17,619 nt of DNA from Ruminococcaceae bacterium UBA5401 (GCA_002409675.1 DHOB01000042.1:17606-35224); one strand, 5' to 3'. Shown: positions 6,425 through 14,525, counted from the stretch's first letter. Made by a program: numbers and translations. The notes: generated by a model not told the origin, from the sequence alone.

Positions 6425-7474
6425 ATGAAACGGATTCTGAAACGCATCCTGAGCCTTCTGGCGGCCGCCGCCCTGCTGCTGCCCGCCGCCTGCGGCAAAA
6501 AGAGCGGCAGCCCGTACCTCAGCGACACCAAGTTCCTGCTCAACACGACCTGCACCATCAGCCTTTACGACAAACAGGACCGCGCCGTGCTGGACCGGAC
6601 TTTCCAGCTCTGCGCCCGCTACGACCGGCTGTTCAGCATGAACGACAGCCGCAGCGACGTCTATAAAATCAACCACGCAAAGGGGAAGGCGGTGCGGGTC
6701 GACCCCGAAACGGCCGCCGTGATTCGGCACGGCCTCGGCTACAGCAGAGAATCCGGAGGGCTGTTCGACATCACCGTCGGGGCGCTGACCTCGCTCTGGA
6801 ACATCGAGGGCGAGCACCCCTCCGTGCCGCCGGAGGACCGCATCCGCGCGGCGATGAAGACCATCGACTACCGCGGCGTCGCCGTCCGCGGGAACACGGT
6901 CACCCTGAAAAACCCGGACGCCAGAATCGACCTGGGCGGCGTGGCAAAAGGGTTCATCGCCGACAAGCTCAAGGCGTTCCTGCTCTCGAACGGCGTGCAC
7001 CGGGCCATCGTCAATCTCGGCGGCAACGTGGTGGTTCTCGGCTCCAAAGCCGAGAACACGCCGTGGATCGTCGGCGTGCAGCAGCCCTTCAAGGGAAAAA
7101 ACGAGGACGTCGGCTATCTGTACGTAACGGACAAGTCCGTCGTGACCTCGGGCATCTACGAGCGCTATTTCGTCCAGAACGGCAGGCTCTACGCTCATAT
7201 CCTGGACCCCCGCACCGGCTACCCGGTCGAGAACAACCTGAGCTCGGTCACCATCGTCTCGGACGAGTCGAAGCAGGGGGACGGCCTTTCGGCCGCCTGC
7301 TTTCTGCTCGGGGTGGAAAAAGCCACCCGCCTGGTCGAGTCGCTGCCCGGGGTGGAGGCGATCTTCATCACCAAGGACGGGAAAATCGTCACCACGCCGG
7401 GCATCAATAAAAAGATCAAATTCGTGCCCGCCGCGCAGGCCGAAAAAGAATCGCAGCCGGCGTCCGCGCCATAA
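6425..7474 (+). CDS. fmnB: FmnB/ApbE-type FAD:protein FMN transferase lipoprotein
   Basis: A 349-residue ApbE-family enzyme that moves FMN from FAD to a Thr or Ser on extracytoplasmic redox proteins. The signal peptide ends in the lipobox LPAAC (Cys23), so it is anchored to the outer membrane face, like Listeria FmnB. Family motifs seen in order: FDITVG (114-119), DLGGVAKG (169-176), NLGGN (197-201), TSGIYER (241-247), HILDPRTGYP (258-267). In the metal-binding stretch usually written A-D-A-L-S-T, this protein reads G-D286-G-L-S-A290: the Asp is kept but the Thr that normally helps hold magnesium is Ala. It is transcribed away from ndh2 and ends 9 bases from the convergent Crp/Fnr gene. Its flavin acceptor is not obvious in the window. 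Confidence 0.92.
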   Translation: MKRILKRILSLLAAAALLLPAACGKKSGSPYLSDTKFLLNTTCTISLYDKQDRAVLDRTFQLCARYDRLFSMNDSRSDVYKINHAKGKAVRVDPETAAVIRHGLGYSRESGGLFDITVGALTSLWNIEGEHPSVPPEDRIRAAMKTIDYRGVAVRGNTVTLKNPDARIDLGGVAKGFIADKLKAFLLSNGVHRAIVNLGGNVVVLGSKAENTPWIVGVQQPFKGKNEDVGYLYVTDKSVVTSGIYERYFVQNGRLYAHILDPRTGYPVENNLSSVTIVSDESKQGDGLSAACFLLGVEKATRLVESLPGVEAIFITKDGKIVTTPGINKKIKFVPAAQAEKESQPASAP

Positions 7475-7483
7475 AGAAACAGC

Positions 7484-8176
7484 TTATTCCGGCTTCCGCG
7501 CGGCGCCTTCGCAGGGGCACCGCGGCACCCAGTATGTATTTCCGCTGAAATCGACAAGCCCCTCCCGCTTCATGCGGGCCAGCTCCCGGGTCAGGGCGCT
7601 GCGGTCCACGCAGAGGTATTCCGCCGTTTCAATGCGACCCATCGGGCAGGTGAAGCGGCCGCCGCCCTTCCGCGTCTGCTGCGAGAACCATGTCAGCAGG
7701 CGCTCCCGGATGGTCCTGCGGGAGAGGATCTCCAGCCTTTCGAGCAGCAGCCGGTTCTTCCGCGCCATGATTTTCGCCAGGTTCTCAATCAGTCTGTGGT
7801 GGAACCCGCACGCGTTGCTGCACGTGCGCAGCACCCTGCGGAGAGGAAGGAACAGCACGACGCAGTCCGACGCGGCCTGAAAGGAAACGGAACTGCCGCT
7901 TTCTTCCGCGCAGATGAAATTTTCGCCGAACAGGTCCCCCTCCCCCACGGAATCCAGAAGAACTTTGTTGCCCCGCGCGTCCTCCTGAATCATGTGGACT
8001 GCGCCGCGGAGCAGCACGCCGGCCTGGTCGAGCCTGTCGCCCCCCAGCGAGATGAATTCCGACCTGCGGAACCTCTTTCTCACGGCGCCCAGGCAGCGGA
8101 GCATCCGCGGCAGTTCGTCCGGGCCGATGTTCTCAAAAAGCGGGATCCGCTCCAGCTCGGGCAGGCAGTCCTCCAT
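7484..8176 (-). CDS. Crp/Fnr-family transcriptional regulator
   Basis: A 230-residue regulator with an N-terminal cyclic-nucleotide-binding-like beta barrel (about 11-125), a dimer helix (about 130-155) and a C-terminal winged helix. The recognition region MGRIETAEYLCVDRSALTR (about 180-198) is typical of clostridial Crp/Fnr proteins. A conserved-looking Cys/His cluster (TCSNACGFHH) lies just before the dimer helix and may bind a metal or sense redox or gas; this is inference. The start at ATG 8176 is chosen because AGAGGTG lies 7 bases upstream and the family begins here; a longer frame upstream is non-coding. A class II-like palindrome lies in its own promoter. It is convergent with fmnB, so control of the EET genes is possible, but no matching site was seen there. 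Confidence 0.9.
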   Translation of the reverse strand: MEDCLPELERIPLFENIGPDELPRMLRCLGAVRKRFRRSEFISLGGDRLDQAGVLLRGAVHMIQEDARGNKVLLDSVGEGDLFGENFICAEESGSSVSFQAASDCVVLFLPLRRVLRTCSNACGFHHRLIENLAKIMARKNRLLLERLEILSRRTIRERLLTWFSQQTRKGGGRFTCPMGRIETAEYLCVDRSALTRELARMKREGLVDFSGNTYWVPRCPCEGAARKPE

Positions 8177-8192
8177 TTTTACACACCTCTTT

Positions 8193-8198
8193 ATTATA
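8193..8198 (-). promoter_or_regulatory. -10 box of the Crp/Fnr gene
   Basis: TATAAT on the minus strand, 16 bases before the ATG at 8176. The matching -35 position reads CATACA, a poor match (3/6), and lies inside the palindrome at 8211-8244, as expected for a promoter that depends on an activator. The predicted start is near 8186. Confidence 0.6.
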
Positions 8199-8210
8199 AC
8201 CACAATCCGC

Positions 8211-8244
8211 GCGAATGTATGTTGCAGCTGCAACATACATTCGC
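8211..8244. promoter_or_regulatory. Perfect 34-bp palindrome, probable Crp/Fnr operator
   Basis: Left half GCGAATGTATGTTGCAG (8211-8227) is followed at once by its exact reverse complement (8228-8244). The core TGTTGC-AGCT-GCAACA has the spacing and symmetry of Crp/Fnr-family sites. Its centre (8227.5) is 41.5 bases upstream of the start predicted from the -10 box, the classic class II activator position, suggesting autoregulation. No second copy was noticed in the window. Confidence 0.7.
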
Positions 8245-8593
8245 ACAAAACAAAAATAAAAAGTATCACTATTAATTTTGCGGCGACCGGAGCGGCCGGC
8301 CGCCCCGCTGAAGCTCCCGGCGCGCAGCGCCGTCTTTCCAAATCCTCCGCGGGTCGCAAAACTTCTCTATGATACAATTATACATTCTGTTTCGCATTTC
8401 ATCAAGTCGTTTTGGAGCGGCCCGCGGCGGGACCCCTGCGGGACGCCGGAGAACCATGCGTGCGTTCGGGGATCAGGCATAATCCGGGGGACGCGGCTAT
8501 AAAGATAAGGGACGGGGGGACGCGTCCTCGCCGCCCGCTCGTACGGAGAAGCGGTGACCGGGGCTTCAGGGAACTGTGCTGCCATCGGGCAGC
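8245..8593. other. Non-coding region between Crp/Fnr gene and repeat C
   Basis: About 350 bases with no convincing gene on either strand. It is AT-rich near 8245-8280 and 8355-8405 and GC-rich elsewhere. It holds a minus-strand promoter (8377-8405). A small hairpin (GCTGCC/GGCAGC) lies just before the repeat. Short frames here lack ribosome sites or recognisable protein character. Confidence 0.5.
8377..8405 (-). promoter_or_regulatory. Minus-strand promoter without an obvious gene
   Basis: TTGATG (8405-8400), a 17-base spacer, then a perfect TATAAT (8382-8377). It would start a transcript near 8370 running towards the Crp/Fnr gene through about 190 untranslated bases. It is either a second, distal promoter for the regulator with a long leader, or the start of a small RNA. 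Confidence 0.45.
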
Positions 8594-8678
8594 GGGAGCT
8601 GTTTTGTCCTGTCCCGGCAAATCGGGCTTTTAATTTTCACCGTTCCCCACGCCGGGCCGAAACCGGCTCTGCCGGCGG
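8594..8678. repeat. Interspersed intergenic repeat, copy C
   Basis: Eighty-five bases matching 179-263 with about 10 mismatches and no gaps. The last stretch (from CCCCACGCC onward) is identical in both. It lies in non-coding DNA upstream of the EF-G-like gene promoter, in the same orientation as copies A and B. Confidence 0.7.
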
Positions 8679-8748
8679 CAGCTTGCCGTCTGCGAAAATG
8701 ATGCACAGAATCAGCCGCTTAAAAAAATAAAAAACTGTAATATCCGGA

Positions 8749-8777
8749 TTGTATTCGGGAGGGGAACAAGCTATAAT
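8749..8777 (+). promoter_or_regulatory. Promoter of the EF-G-like gene
   Basis: TTGTAT (8749-8754), a 17-base spacer, then a perfect TATAAT (8772-8777). A second TATAAT occurs at 8791-8796 in a near-repeat of the first, so two start sites are possible. The AT-rich leader contains GGTTGAA (8809-8815), whose complement TTCAACC (8843-8849) could form a 7-bp hairpin before the ribosome site GGAG (8855-8858). Confidence 0.65.
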
Positions 8778-8868
8778 TATAAAAACAGGCTATAATAATT
8801 TTAAAAAAGGTTGAACAATTGTATTCTTTTATTGCTGCAGTTTTCAACCCTGAAAGGAGCTGTTTTCC

Positions 8869-10941
8869 ATGAAAGAATATCCGGCCGACCGAATCCTGAA
8901 CATCGCGCTCGCGGGCCACAGCGGCGCGGGGAAGACCAGCCTTGCGGAGGCCATGCTGTACCTTTCCGGCGCCGCGGCCCGGCTGGGAAAGGTCGGCGAC
9001 GGGACGACCGTCTGCGATTTCGACCCGGAGGAAATCCGGCGCAAAACGTCGGTGGCGACGTCGGCGGCTCCTTTCGAATGGAAAGACCACAAGATAAACC
9101 TGCTGGATTCGCCGGGCCTGTTCGACTTTGAGGGCGGCGTGTGCGAGGCCATGCGCGCGGCCGACACGGCGCTGATTACGATCTCCGGCAAAGAGGGCGT
9201 GGCCGTGGGCACCGAGAAGGCCGCCGCCGCGGCCGACCGGCGGCACCTGTCGAAAATTTTCTTCGTGAACGGCCTGTGCGACGAGAGCGCCGATTTCTAC
9301 AAGGTCTTCGAGAATCTGAAGGCGTATTTCGGCCCGGCCGTGTGCCCCGTCGTCGTACCGTTCATCCAGAACGGAAAGGCCAACGTCTACGTCAACATGC
9401 TGGAGTTCAAGGCCTACGAGTACCGGCGCGGCAAGGCGGTGGAGGTCAGAATGCCGGACATGGGCGAGCGGCTGGACGGTCTGCGCACCGCGATTTACGA
9501 GGCCGTGGCCGAAACGGACGACGCCATGTTCGAGAAGTATTTCTCCGGCGAGCAGTTCACGCCGGAGGAGGTCATCCTGGGCATCAGCCGCGGCGTGAAG
9601 GCCGGCTCAGTGCTGCCGGTGTTCTGCGGCGACGCGCTGCTGCTCAACGGCATCGACCAGCTCCTGAACGGGCTGGTGTGGCTCGCGCCGCCGGCCTCTT
9701 CCCAGAAAGAGGCGGCCCAGGGCCCGGACGGCGGCACGGTCGAGATTGCGCCCGACCCGTCGGCCGAGCCGGCCGCCGTGGTGTTCCGGACCGTGGCCGA
9801 CCCGTTCATCGGCAGGCTCTCTTACCTGCGGGTGGCGTCCGGGAAAATCCGGGGGGATTCGCAGCTTGTGGACATCCGCACGGGCGAGACCCTGCGCATC
9901 GGCAAGACGCTGTTCCTGCGCGGCAAGAAGCAGGAGGACGCCCCGTGCCTTTCGGCGGGGGACATCGGCGCGGTGCCGAAGCTGCAGGGGGTCCGCACGG
10001 GCGACACACTCTGCTCGCCCGGCCGCCGCGTGAAGCTGGCGGGCGTCGAGTACCCGGCCCCGACCCTCTCGATGGCCGTGCTCCCCAGAAACAGGGGGGA
10101 GGAGGACAAGGCCGCGCAGGGCATCCTCCGCCTGCAGGAGGAGGACCCGACCATCCGCTTCCGCACCGACCCGGAGACGCACCAGATGGTCCTTTCCGGC
10201 CTGGGGGAGCAGCACCTGGACGTGATTGCCGCGCGGCTCAAGAAGAAGTTCGGCGTCGAAGTCGCGCTGGAGCCCCCGCGCGTGGCCTACCGCGAGACCA
10301 TCCGCAAAAAGGTGCAGGTCCAGGGCAAGTACAAGAAGCAGACCGGCGGGCACGGGCAGTACGGCGACGTGTGGATCGAGTTTGAGCCGTGCGGCAGCGA
10401 GGCGCTGGAGTTCGGCGAGCGCGTGGTGGGCGGCGCGGTGCCCAGGAACTTTTTCCCCGCCGTGGAGAAGGGCCTGCGCGACTGCGTCCGGCACGGCCCG
10501 CTCGCCGGCTACCCCGTGGTGGGCCTGCGCGCCACGCTGTACGACGGCTCCTACCACCCGGTGGACTCTTCCGAGATGTCGTTCAAGATGGCGGCGGCCA
10601 TGGCTTACCGCGCCGGCCTGCCGAAAGCCGACCCCGTGCTGCTGGAGCCCATCGGCACCCTGAGGTGCACCGTGCCCGACGCCGACATGGGCGCCGTGAT
10701 GGGCGAGGTCAACAAGCGGCGCGGCCGGGTGCTCGGCATGGAGCAGGCGGGCCGCGGCAGCCAGACGGTGCAGGCCGAGGTCCCCGAGGCCGAGATGCAC
10801 GACTTCAGCACTTTCCTGCGCCAGGCGACGCGGGGGCGCGGCGGCTTCGCCTTCAAGTTCGCCCGGTATGCGGAGGTCCCCGAACCGGTGGCCCGGAAAA
10901 TCGTCGGCGAGGCGCAGAAGCGGGAAGTTTCAGGATTGTGA
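8869..10941 (+). CDS. Elongation factor G-like GTPase (EF-G paralogue)
   Basis: A 690-residue protein with full EF-G architecture: G domain, domain II (about 300-390), domain III, domain IV with the family stretch KKQTGGHGQYGDV, and domain V. It belongs to the EF-G-like paralogue family common in Clostridia rather than the main FusA; its exact role is not established. The P-loop is GHSGAGKT (16-23) and the segment DFDPEEIRRK (50-59) is typical of the paralogues. Two GTPase motifs depart from the norm: G3 reads DSPGL (80-84) instead of D-T-P-G-H/Y, and G4 reads N134-G-L-C137 instead of N-K-x-D. Guanine specificity and catalysis may therefore be altered. The ATG has GGAG 9 bases upstream, and a strong promoter precedes it. 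It stands alone, 50 bases before the DUF4830 gene. Confidence 0.9.
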   Translation: MKEYPADRILNIALAGHSGAGKTSLAEAMLYLSGAAARLGKVGDGTTVCDFDPEEIRRKTSVATSAAPFEWKDHKINLLDSPGLFDFEGGVCEAMRAADTALITISGKEGVAVGTEKAAAAADRRHLSKIFFVNGLCDESADFYKVFENLKAYFGPAVCPVVVPFIQNGKANVYVNMLEFKAYEYRRGKAVEVRMPDMGERLDGLRTAIYEAVAETDDAMFEKYFSGEQFTPEEVILGISRGVKAGSVLPVFCGDALLLNGIDQLLNGLVWLAPPASSQKEAAQGPDGGTVEIAPDPSAEPAAVVFRTVADPFIGRLSYLRVASGKIRGDSQLVDIRTGETLRIGKTLFLRGKKQEDAPCLSAGDIGAVPKLQGVRTGDTLCSPGRRVKLAGVEYPAPTLSMAVLPRNRGEEDKAAQGILRLQEEDPTIRFRTDPETHQMVLSGLGEQHLDVIAARLKKKFGVEVALEPPRVAYRETIRKKVQVQGKYKKQTGGHGQYGDVWIEFEPCGSEALEFGERVVGGAVPRNFFPAVEKGLRDCVRHGPLAGYPVVGLRATLYDGSYHPVDSSEMSFKMAAAMAYRAGLPKADPVLLEPIGTLRCTVPDADMGAVMGEVNKRRGRVLGMEQAGRGSQTVQAEVPEAEMHDFSTFLRQATRGRGGFAFKFARYAEVPEPVARKIVGEAQKREVSGL

Positions 10942-10948
10942 ATGTTTG

Positions 10949-10986
10949 CCGCCCCCCCGGCATATTTATTGCCTGAGGGGGCGGAG
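10949..10986 (+). promoter_or_regulatory. Hairpin overlapping the DUF4830 gene ribosome site
   Basis: CCGCCCCC (10949-10956) can pair with GGGGGCGG (10977-10984), with an extra inner GGCA/TGCC pairing. The right arm contains most of the ribosome binding site GGCGGAG, five bases before the ATG. Folded, it would hide the site; it could also slow polymerase, but it has no T-run and is not a standard terminator. Confidence 0.5.
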
Positions 10987-10991
10987 TCATC

Positions 10992-11636
10992 ATGTTTGTA
11001 CTGTCTTTCAAGCACAGCCGCAAAAGGCTCATCCTTGCGCTGGCGGTGCTGCTTGTGGCCGTGACGGTCGCCGTCGCGCTGGCCGCCGTGCACGGGGCGG
11101 AGCCGACGGCCGTGAGCGGGGGCAAAAAATACTCCCTTTCCGCGGAGGACAACGAGAAGCGGGCCGCGTTCTTCGGGCAGTTCGGCTGGCAGGCGAAAAG
11201 CGAGCCAGTCGGCACCGGGGAGGTGGCGATTCCCGAAAAATTCGACGACGTCTACACCAAATACAACAACATCCAGAAGGAGCAGGGCCTCGACCTTCAG
11301 CCCTACGCCGGCAAGACCTGCCAGAAATGGGTCTATGAGATCACCAACTACCCCGGGCAGAAGACCATGCGGGGGACCCTTCTCGTCTACGGCGGCAGGG
11401 TCGTCGGCGGCGATCTGAGCACCCCCGCGCTGGACGGCTTCATGACGGGGTTCGACGGCCAGAAGGCGAGCAAGGACTACAGCGCGAACGAGCCGACCCT
11501 GGCGCGGGACGCCAAGGGGTCGCTCGCGCCGCAGACCTCCTCGGCGCCGGCTTCTTCCGCGCCGGCCTCTTCCGCGCCGAAAAAAGAAAAGCCGGCTTCC
11601 TCCGCCGTCCCCGCGAACGCCTGGCCGACCGACTGA
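10992..11636 (+). CDS. DUF4830 domain membrane-anchored protein
   Basis: A 214-residue protein with a basic start and one hydrophobic anchor (about 12-33), so the rest is outside the cell. The middle (about 47-155) matches my recollection of DUF4830, a small domain of unknown function found in Clostridia: AEDNEKRAAFFGQFGW, PEKFDDVYTKYNNIQKEQGL and a closing strand pair around YGGRVVGGDL. The tail (from about 165) is a Ser/Ala/Pro-rich repeat (SAPASSAPASSAP) of the kind seen in flexible wall-spanning linkers. It begins 50 bases after the EF-G-like gene with GGAG at 5 bases, and it may be read from the same transcript. A terminator follows at 11700-11754. No enzymatic function can be assigned. 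Confidence 0.75.
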   Translation: MFVLSFKHSRKRLILALAVLLVAVTVAVALAAVHGAEPTAVSGGKKYSLSAEDNEKRAAFFGQFGWQAKSEPVGTGEVAIPEKFDDVYTKYNNIQKEQGLDLQPYAGKTCQKWVYEITNYPGQKTMRGTLLVYGGRVVGGDLSTPALDGFMTGFDGQKASKDYSANEPTLARDAKGSLAPQTSSAPASSAPASSAPKKEKPASSAVPANAWPTD

Positions 11637-11699
11637 CCGCTCGCCGCGGCCGGGCTGGGCGCGGCTTTTGAAACATCCAGTCGCCATAATGAACGAAAA

Positions 11700-11754
11700 A
11701 AAGGGACCGCTTTTGTGTCTTTTCCGAATTACCTAAAGCGGCTCCTTTAATTTT
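11700..11754. terminator. Intrinsic terminator, probably bidirectional
   Basis: AAAGGGACCGCTTT (11700-11713) pairs with AAAGCGGCTCCTTT (11735-11748), with a two-base internal mismatch. It is followed by AATTTT on the plus strand and preceded by a run of seven As (11696-11702), which is a T-run on the minus strand. It closes the EF-G-like/DUF4830 unit and separates it from the ABC ATPase gene. Confidence 0.7.
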
Positions 11755-11788
11755 GGATAAAAAGAATCTGTAAAATCCGCGGCGCTTC

Positions 11789-11808
11789 TGCTATGATGGA
11801 AAGGTACC
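11789..11808 (+). promoter_or_regulatory. Extended -10 promoter and GGTACC site of ABC ATPase gene
   Basis: TGCTATGAT (11789-11797) is an extended -10 element; the -35 position is poor. The predicted start (about 11804) falls inside AAAGGTACC (11800-11808). A related palindrome sits at the same place relative to the next gene's promoter. Confidence 0.45.
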
Positions 11809-11882
11809 GCGCGGGCAGTTCCAAACCGGGCGGGGACGATTGCACGGAGCCCTTAGAATGCTGAATCTCAGGAGGTTTATTT

Positions 11883-12995
<1,113 letters not shown>

Positions 12996-13054
12996 GGCTG
13001 CAAAGCGAATATATATAAATAGGTATAGATAAGGCTGCGGCAAATCGTGCAAAA

Positions 13055-13075
13055 CAAAACGGCTCTGCCGTTTTG
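13055..13075. other. Hairpin downstream of ABC ATPase gene
   Basis: CAAAACGGC, loop TCT, GCCGTTTTG: a perfect 9-bp stem. No T-run follows, so it is not a standard terminator by itself; it may protect the mRNA 3' end or act together with the terminator at 13104. Confidence 0.5.
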
Positions 13076-13103
13076 CGGCTGTGCGGTTTTGCAGCCGGCC
13101 TGA

Positions 13104-13137
13104 GGGCCGCGCGGAATGCGCGGCCCCTGTTATTTTA
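13104..13137 (+). terminator. Intrinsic terminator of ABC ATPase gene
   Basis: GGGCCGCGC (13104-13112), loop GGAAT, GCGCGGCCC (13118-13126), followed by CTGTTATTTT. The stem is perfect and very stable; the T-run is interrupted but adequate. Confidence 0.75.
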
Positions 13138-13166
13138 AATATTTTTGGCCGGGGGAGAAATTAAGG

Positions 13167-13195
13167 TTGAAATTTGGGAAGAATTTATGTAAAAT
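13167..13195 (+). promoter_or_regulatory. Promoter of CdaR-type regulator gene
   Basis: TTGAAA (13167-13172), a 17-base spacer, then TAAAAT (13190-13195): 5/6 matches for both boxes with ideal spacing. The predicted start is near 13202. Confidence 0.7.
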
Positions 13196-13196
13196 G

Positions 13197-13210
13197 AAAG
13201 GGTACCCTTT
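13197..13210. promoter_or_regulatory. 14-bp palindrome at predicted transcription start
   Basis: AAAGGGTACCCTTT is a perfect palindrome directly after the -10 box and covering the predicted start near 13202, a position suited to a repressor or autoregulator. The adjacent CdaR-type protein is a candidate ligand, by position only. Confidence 0.45.
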
Positions 13211-13256
13211 TATCTGAACACAATTCATCAATTTTCAATAGAAGCGAGGGAGTGCC

Positions 13257-14342
13257 ATGTCTAACAGGCTGTTCCAGGGTGTGATCCACCAGATGCGCGA
13301 CGCCATCGACAGAACCATCGGCATCGTGGACGAAACCTCCGTCATTATCGCGTGCAGCGAGCTGGGCCGCATCGGCGAGGTCAACGACAGCATCACGGCG
13401 GAGTCCTTTGCCGCGCCCGGCACCTTTGTGGTCAACGGCTATACGTACAAGTCCTTCGGGAACCGCCCGCGCCCCGAGTACGCGGTGTTCGTCTCCGGCA
13501 ACGACCCGGAGGCGGCGCGCTACGCCTCGCTGCTGGCCATATCGCTCAGCACCATCAAGCAGTATTACGACGAGAAGTACGACCGGGGCAACTTCATCAA
13601 GAACGTGATTCTCGACAACATCCTCCCCGGCGACATCTACCTCAAGGCGCGGGAGCTGCGCTTCAACACCGAAATCAGCCGCGTGTGCCTGCTGATTAAG
13701 ATTACGAACAAGACCGACATCTCTGCCTACGACGTGATCCAGAACCTGTTCCCCGACAAGAACAAGGACTTCGTAATCAACATCAACGAGACGGACATCG
13801 CCCTTGTCAAGGAAGTGCGGCCCGGCATCGAGCCGCGGGACATCGACAAGCTGGCCGGCTCCATCGTTGACACCCTCGGCAGCGAGTTCTACACCCACTG
13901 CGTCGTCGGCATCGGCACCATCGTGACCGGCATCAAGGACCTGGCCCGCTCGTTCAAGGAGGCGCAGATCGCCCTGGAGGTCGGCAAGGTCTTCGACACC
14001 GAGCGCGCCATCGTCAGCTACGACAACCTGGGCATCGCCCGCCTGATTTACCAGCTGCCCACCACCCTGTGCGAGGCGTTCCTCAAAGAGGTCTTCAAGC
14101 GCGGCTCCATCGATTCGCTGGACCACGAGACGCTGTTCACCATCCAGCGCTTTTTCGAGAACAACCTGAACGTCTCGGAAACCTCGCGCAAGCTGTTCGT
14201 CCACCGCAACACGCTGGTGTACCGGCTGGAGAAAATCAAAAAGATCACCGGGCTGGACCTGCGCCAGTTTGAAGACGCCATTGTGTTCAAGGTCGCGCTG
14301 ATGGTGAAAAAGTACCTGGCTTCCAATCCCTCCAAGTTTTAG
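13257..14342 (+). CDS. CdaR/PucR-type transcriptional regulator
   Basis: A 361-residue regulator. The N-terminal half (about 1-115) resembles the sugar diacid recognition type of sensory domain of CdaR proteins, starting with a helix LFQGVIHQMRDAI and a PAS-like section. The middle (about 120-270) is the GGDEF-like fold found in this family. The C-terminus carries the PucR-type helix-turn-helix (about 301-340), with the hallmark LFVHRNTLVYRLEKI followed by GLDLR. Such proteins control carbohydrate or purine use, often responding to a small acid; the ligand cannot be read here. The ATG has GAGGGAG close upstream. It lies after a separate promoter behind the sugar ABC ATPase, so control of sugar uptake is plausible but unproven. 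Confidence 0.87.
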   Translation: MSNRLFQGVIHQMRDAIDRTIGIVDETSVIIACSELGRIGEVNDSITAESFAAPGTFVVNGYTYKSFGNRPRPEYAVFVSGNDPEAARYASLLAISLSTIKQYYDEKYDRGNFIKNVILDNILPGDIYLKARELRFNTEISRVCLLIKITNKTDISAYDVIQNLFPDKNKDFVININETDIALVKEVRPGIEPRDIDKLAGSIVDTLGSEFYTHCVVGIGTIVTGIKDLARSFKEAQIALEVGKVFDTERAIVSYDNLGIARLIYQLPTTLCEAFLKEVFKRGSIDSLDHETLFTIQRFFENNLNVSETSRKLFVHRNTLVYRLEKIKKITGLDLRQFEDAIVFKVALMVKKYLASNPSKF

Positions 14343-14525
14343 AGCAGTTCTTTTCCAGAAATTTATTGGCAACAACAAAGTAACAAAAATATTACAAAAT
14401 TATTTTAAATTAGAATTATAAAAGCCCCGCCCATTGGTATCATGGATGCATGCCGGTGGGCTTTTCTGCGTTTCGGCCTGCTGTGGGAAAAACGGGATAG
14501 GACTGGATATGGGAGCGGATTGCAA
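14343..14525. promoter_or_regulatory. AT-rich gap with promoter and hairpin before ftsE
   Basis: A possible promoter reads TTGGCA (14366-14371), an 18-base spacer, TATTAC (14390-14395). Downstream, AAAAGCCC (14420-14427) can pair with GGGCTTTT (14458-14465) across a 30-base loop. This could end transcripts from the regulator gene, but a T-rich tail is short and the loop is long. The last 60 bases are open in frame with ftsE but do not look like family sequence. Confidence 0.4.

Noticed and set aside
7475..7483. A terminator between the convergent fmnB and Crp/Fnr genes
   Set aside because: Only nine bases separate the stops, and no stem with a T-run was found; transcripts probably overlap.
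9607..10800. Long minus-strand frame opposite the EF-G-like gene
   Set aside because: His/Leu/Arg-rich antisense shadow without a family match; the EF-G-like gene is unmistakable.
14343..14525. A riboswitch or small RNA gene before ftsE
   Set aside because: Only one long-loop hairpin and an AT-rich stretch are visible; no known aptamer pattern could be matched.
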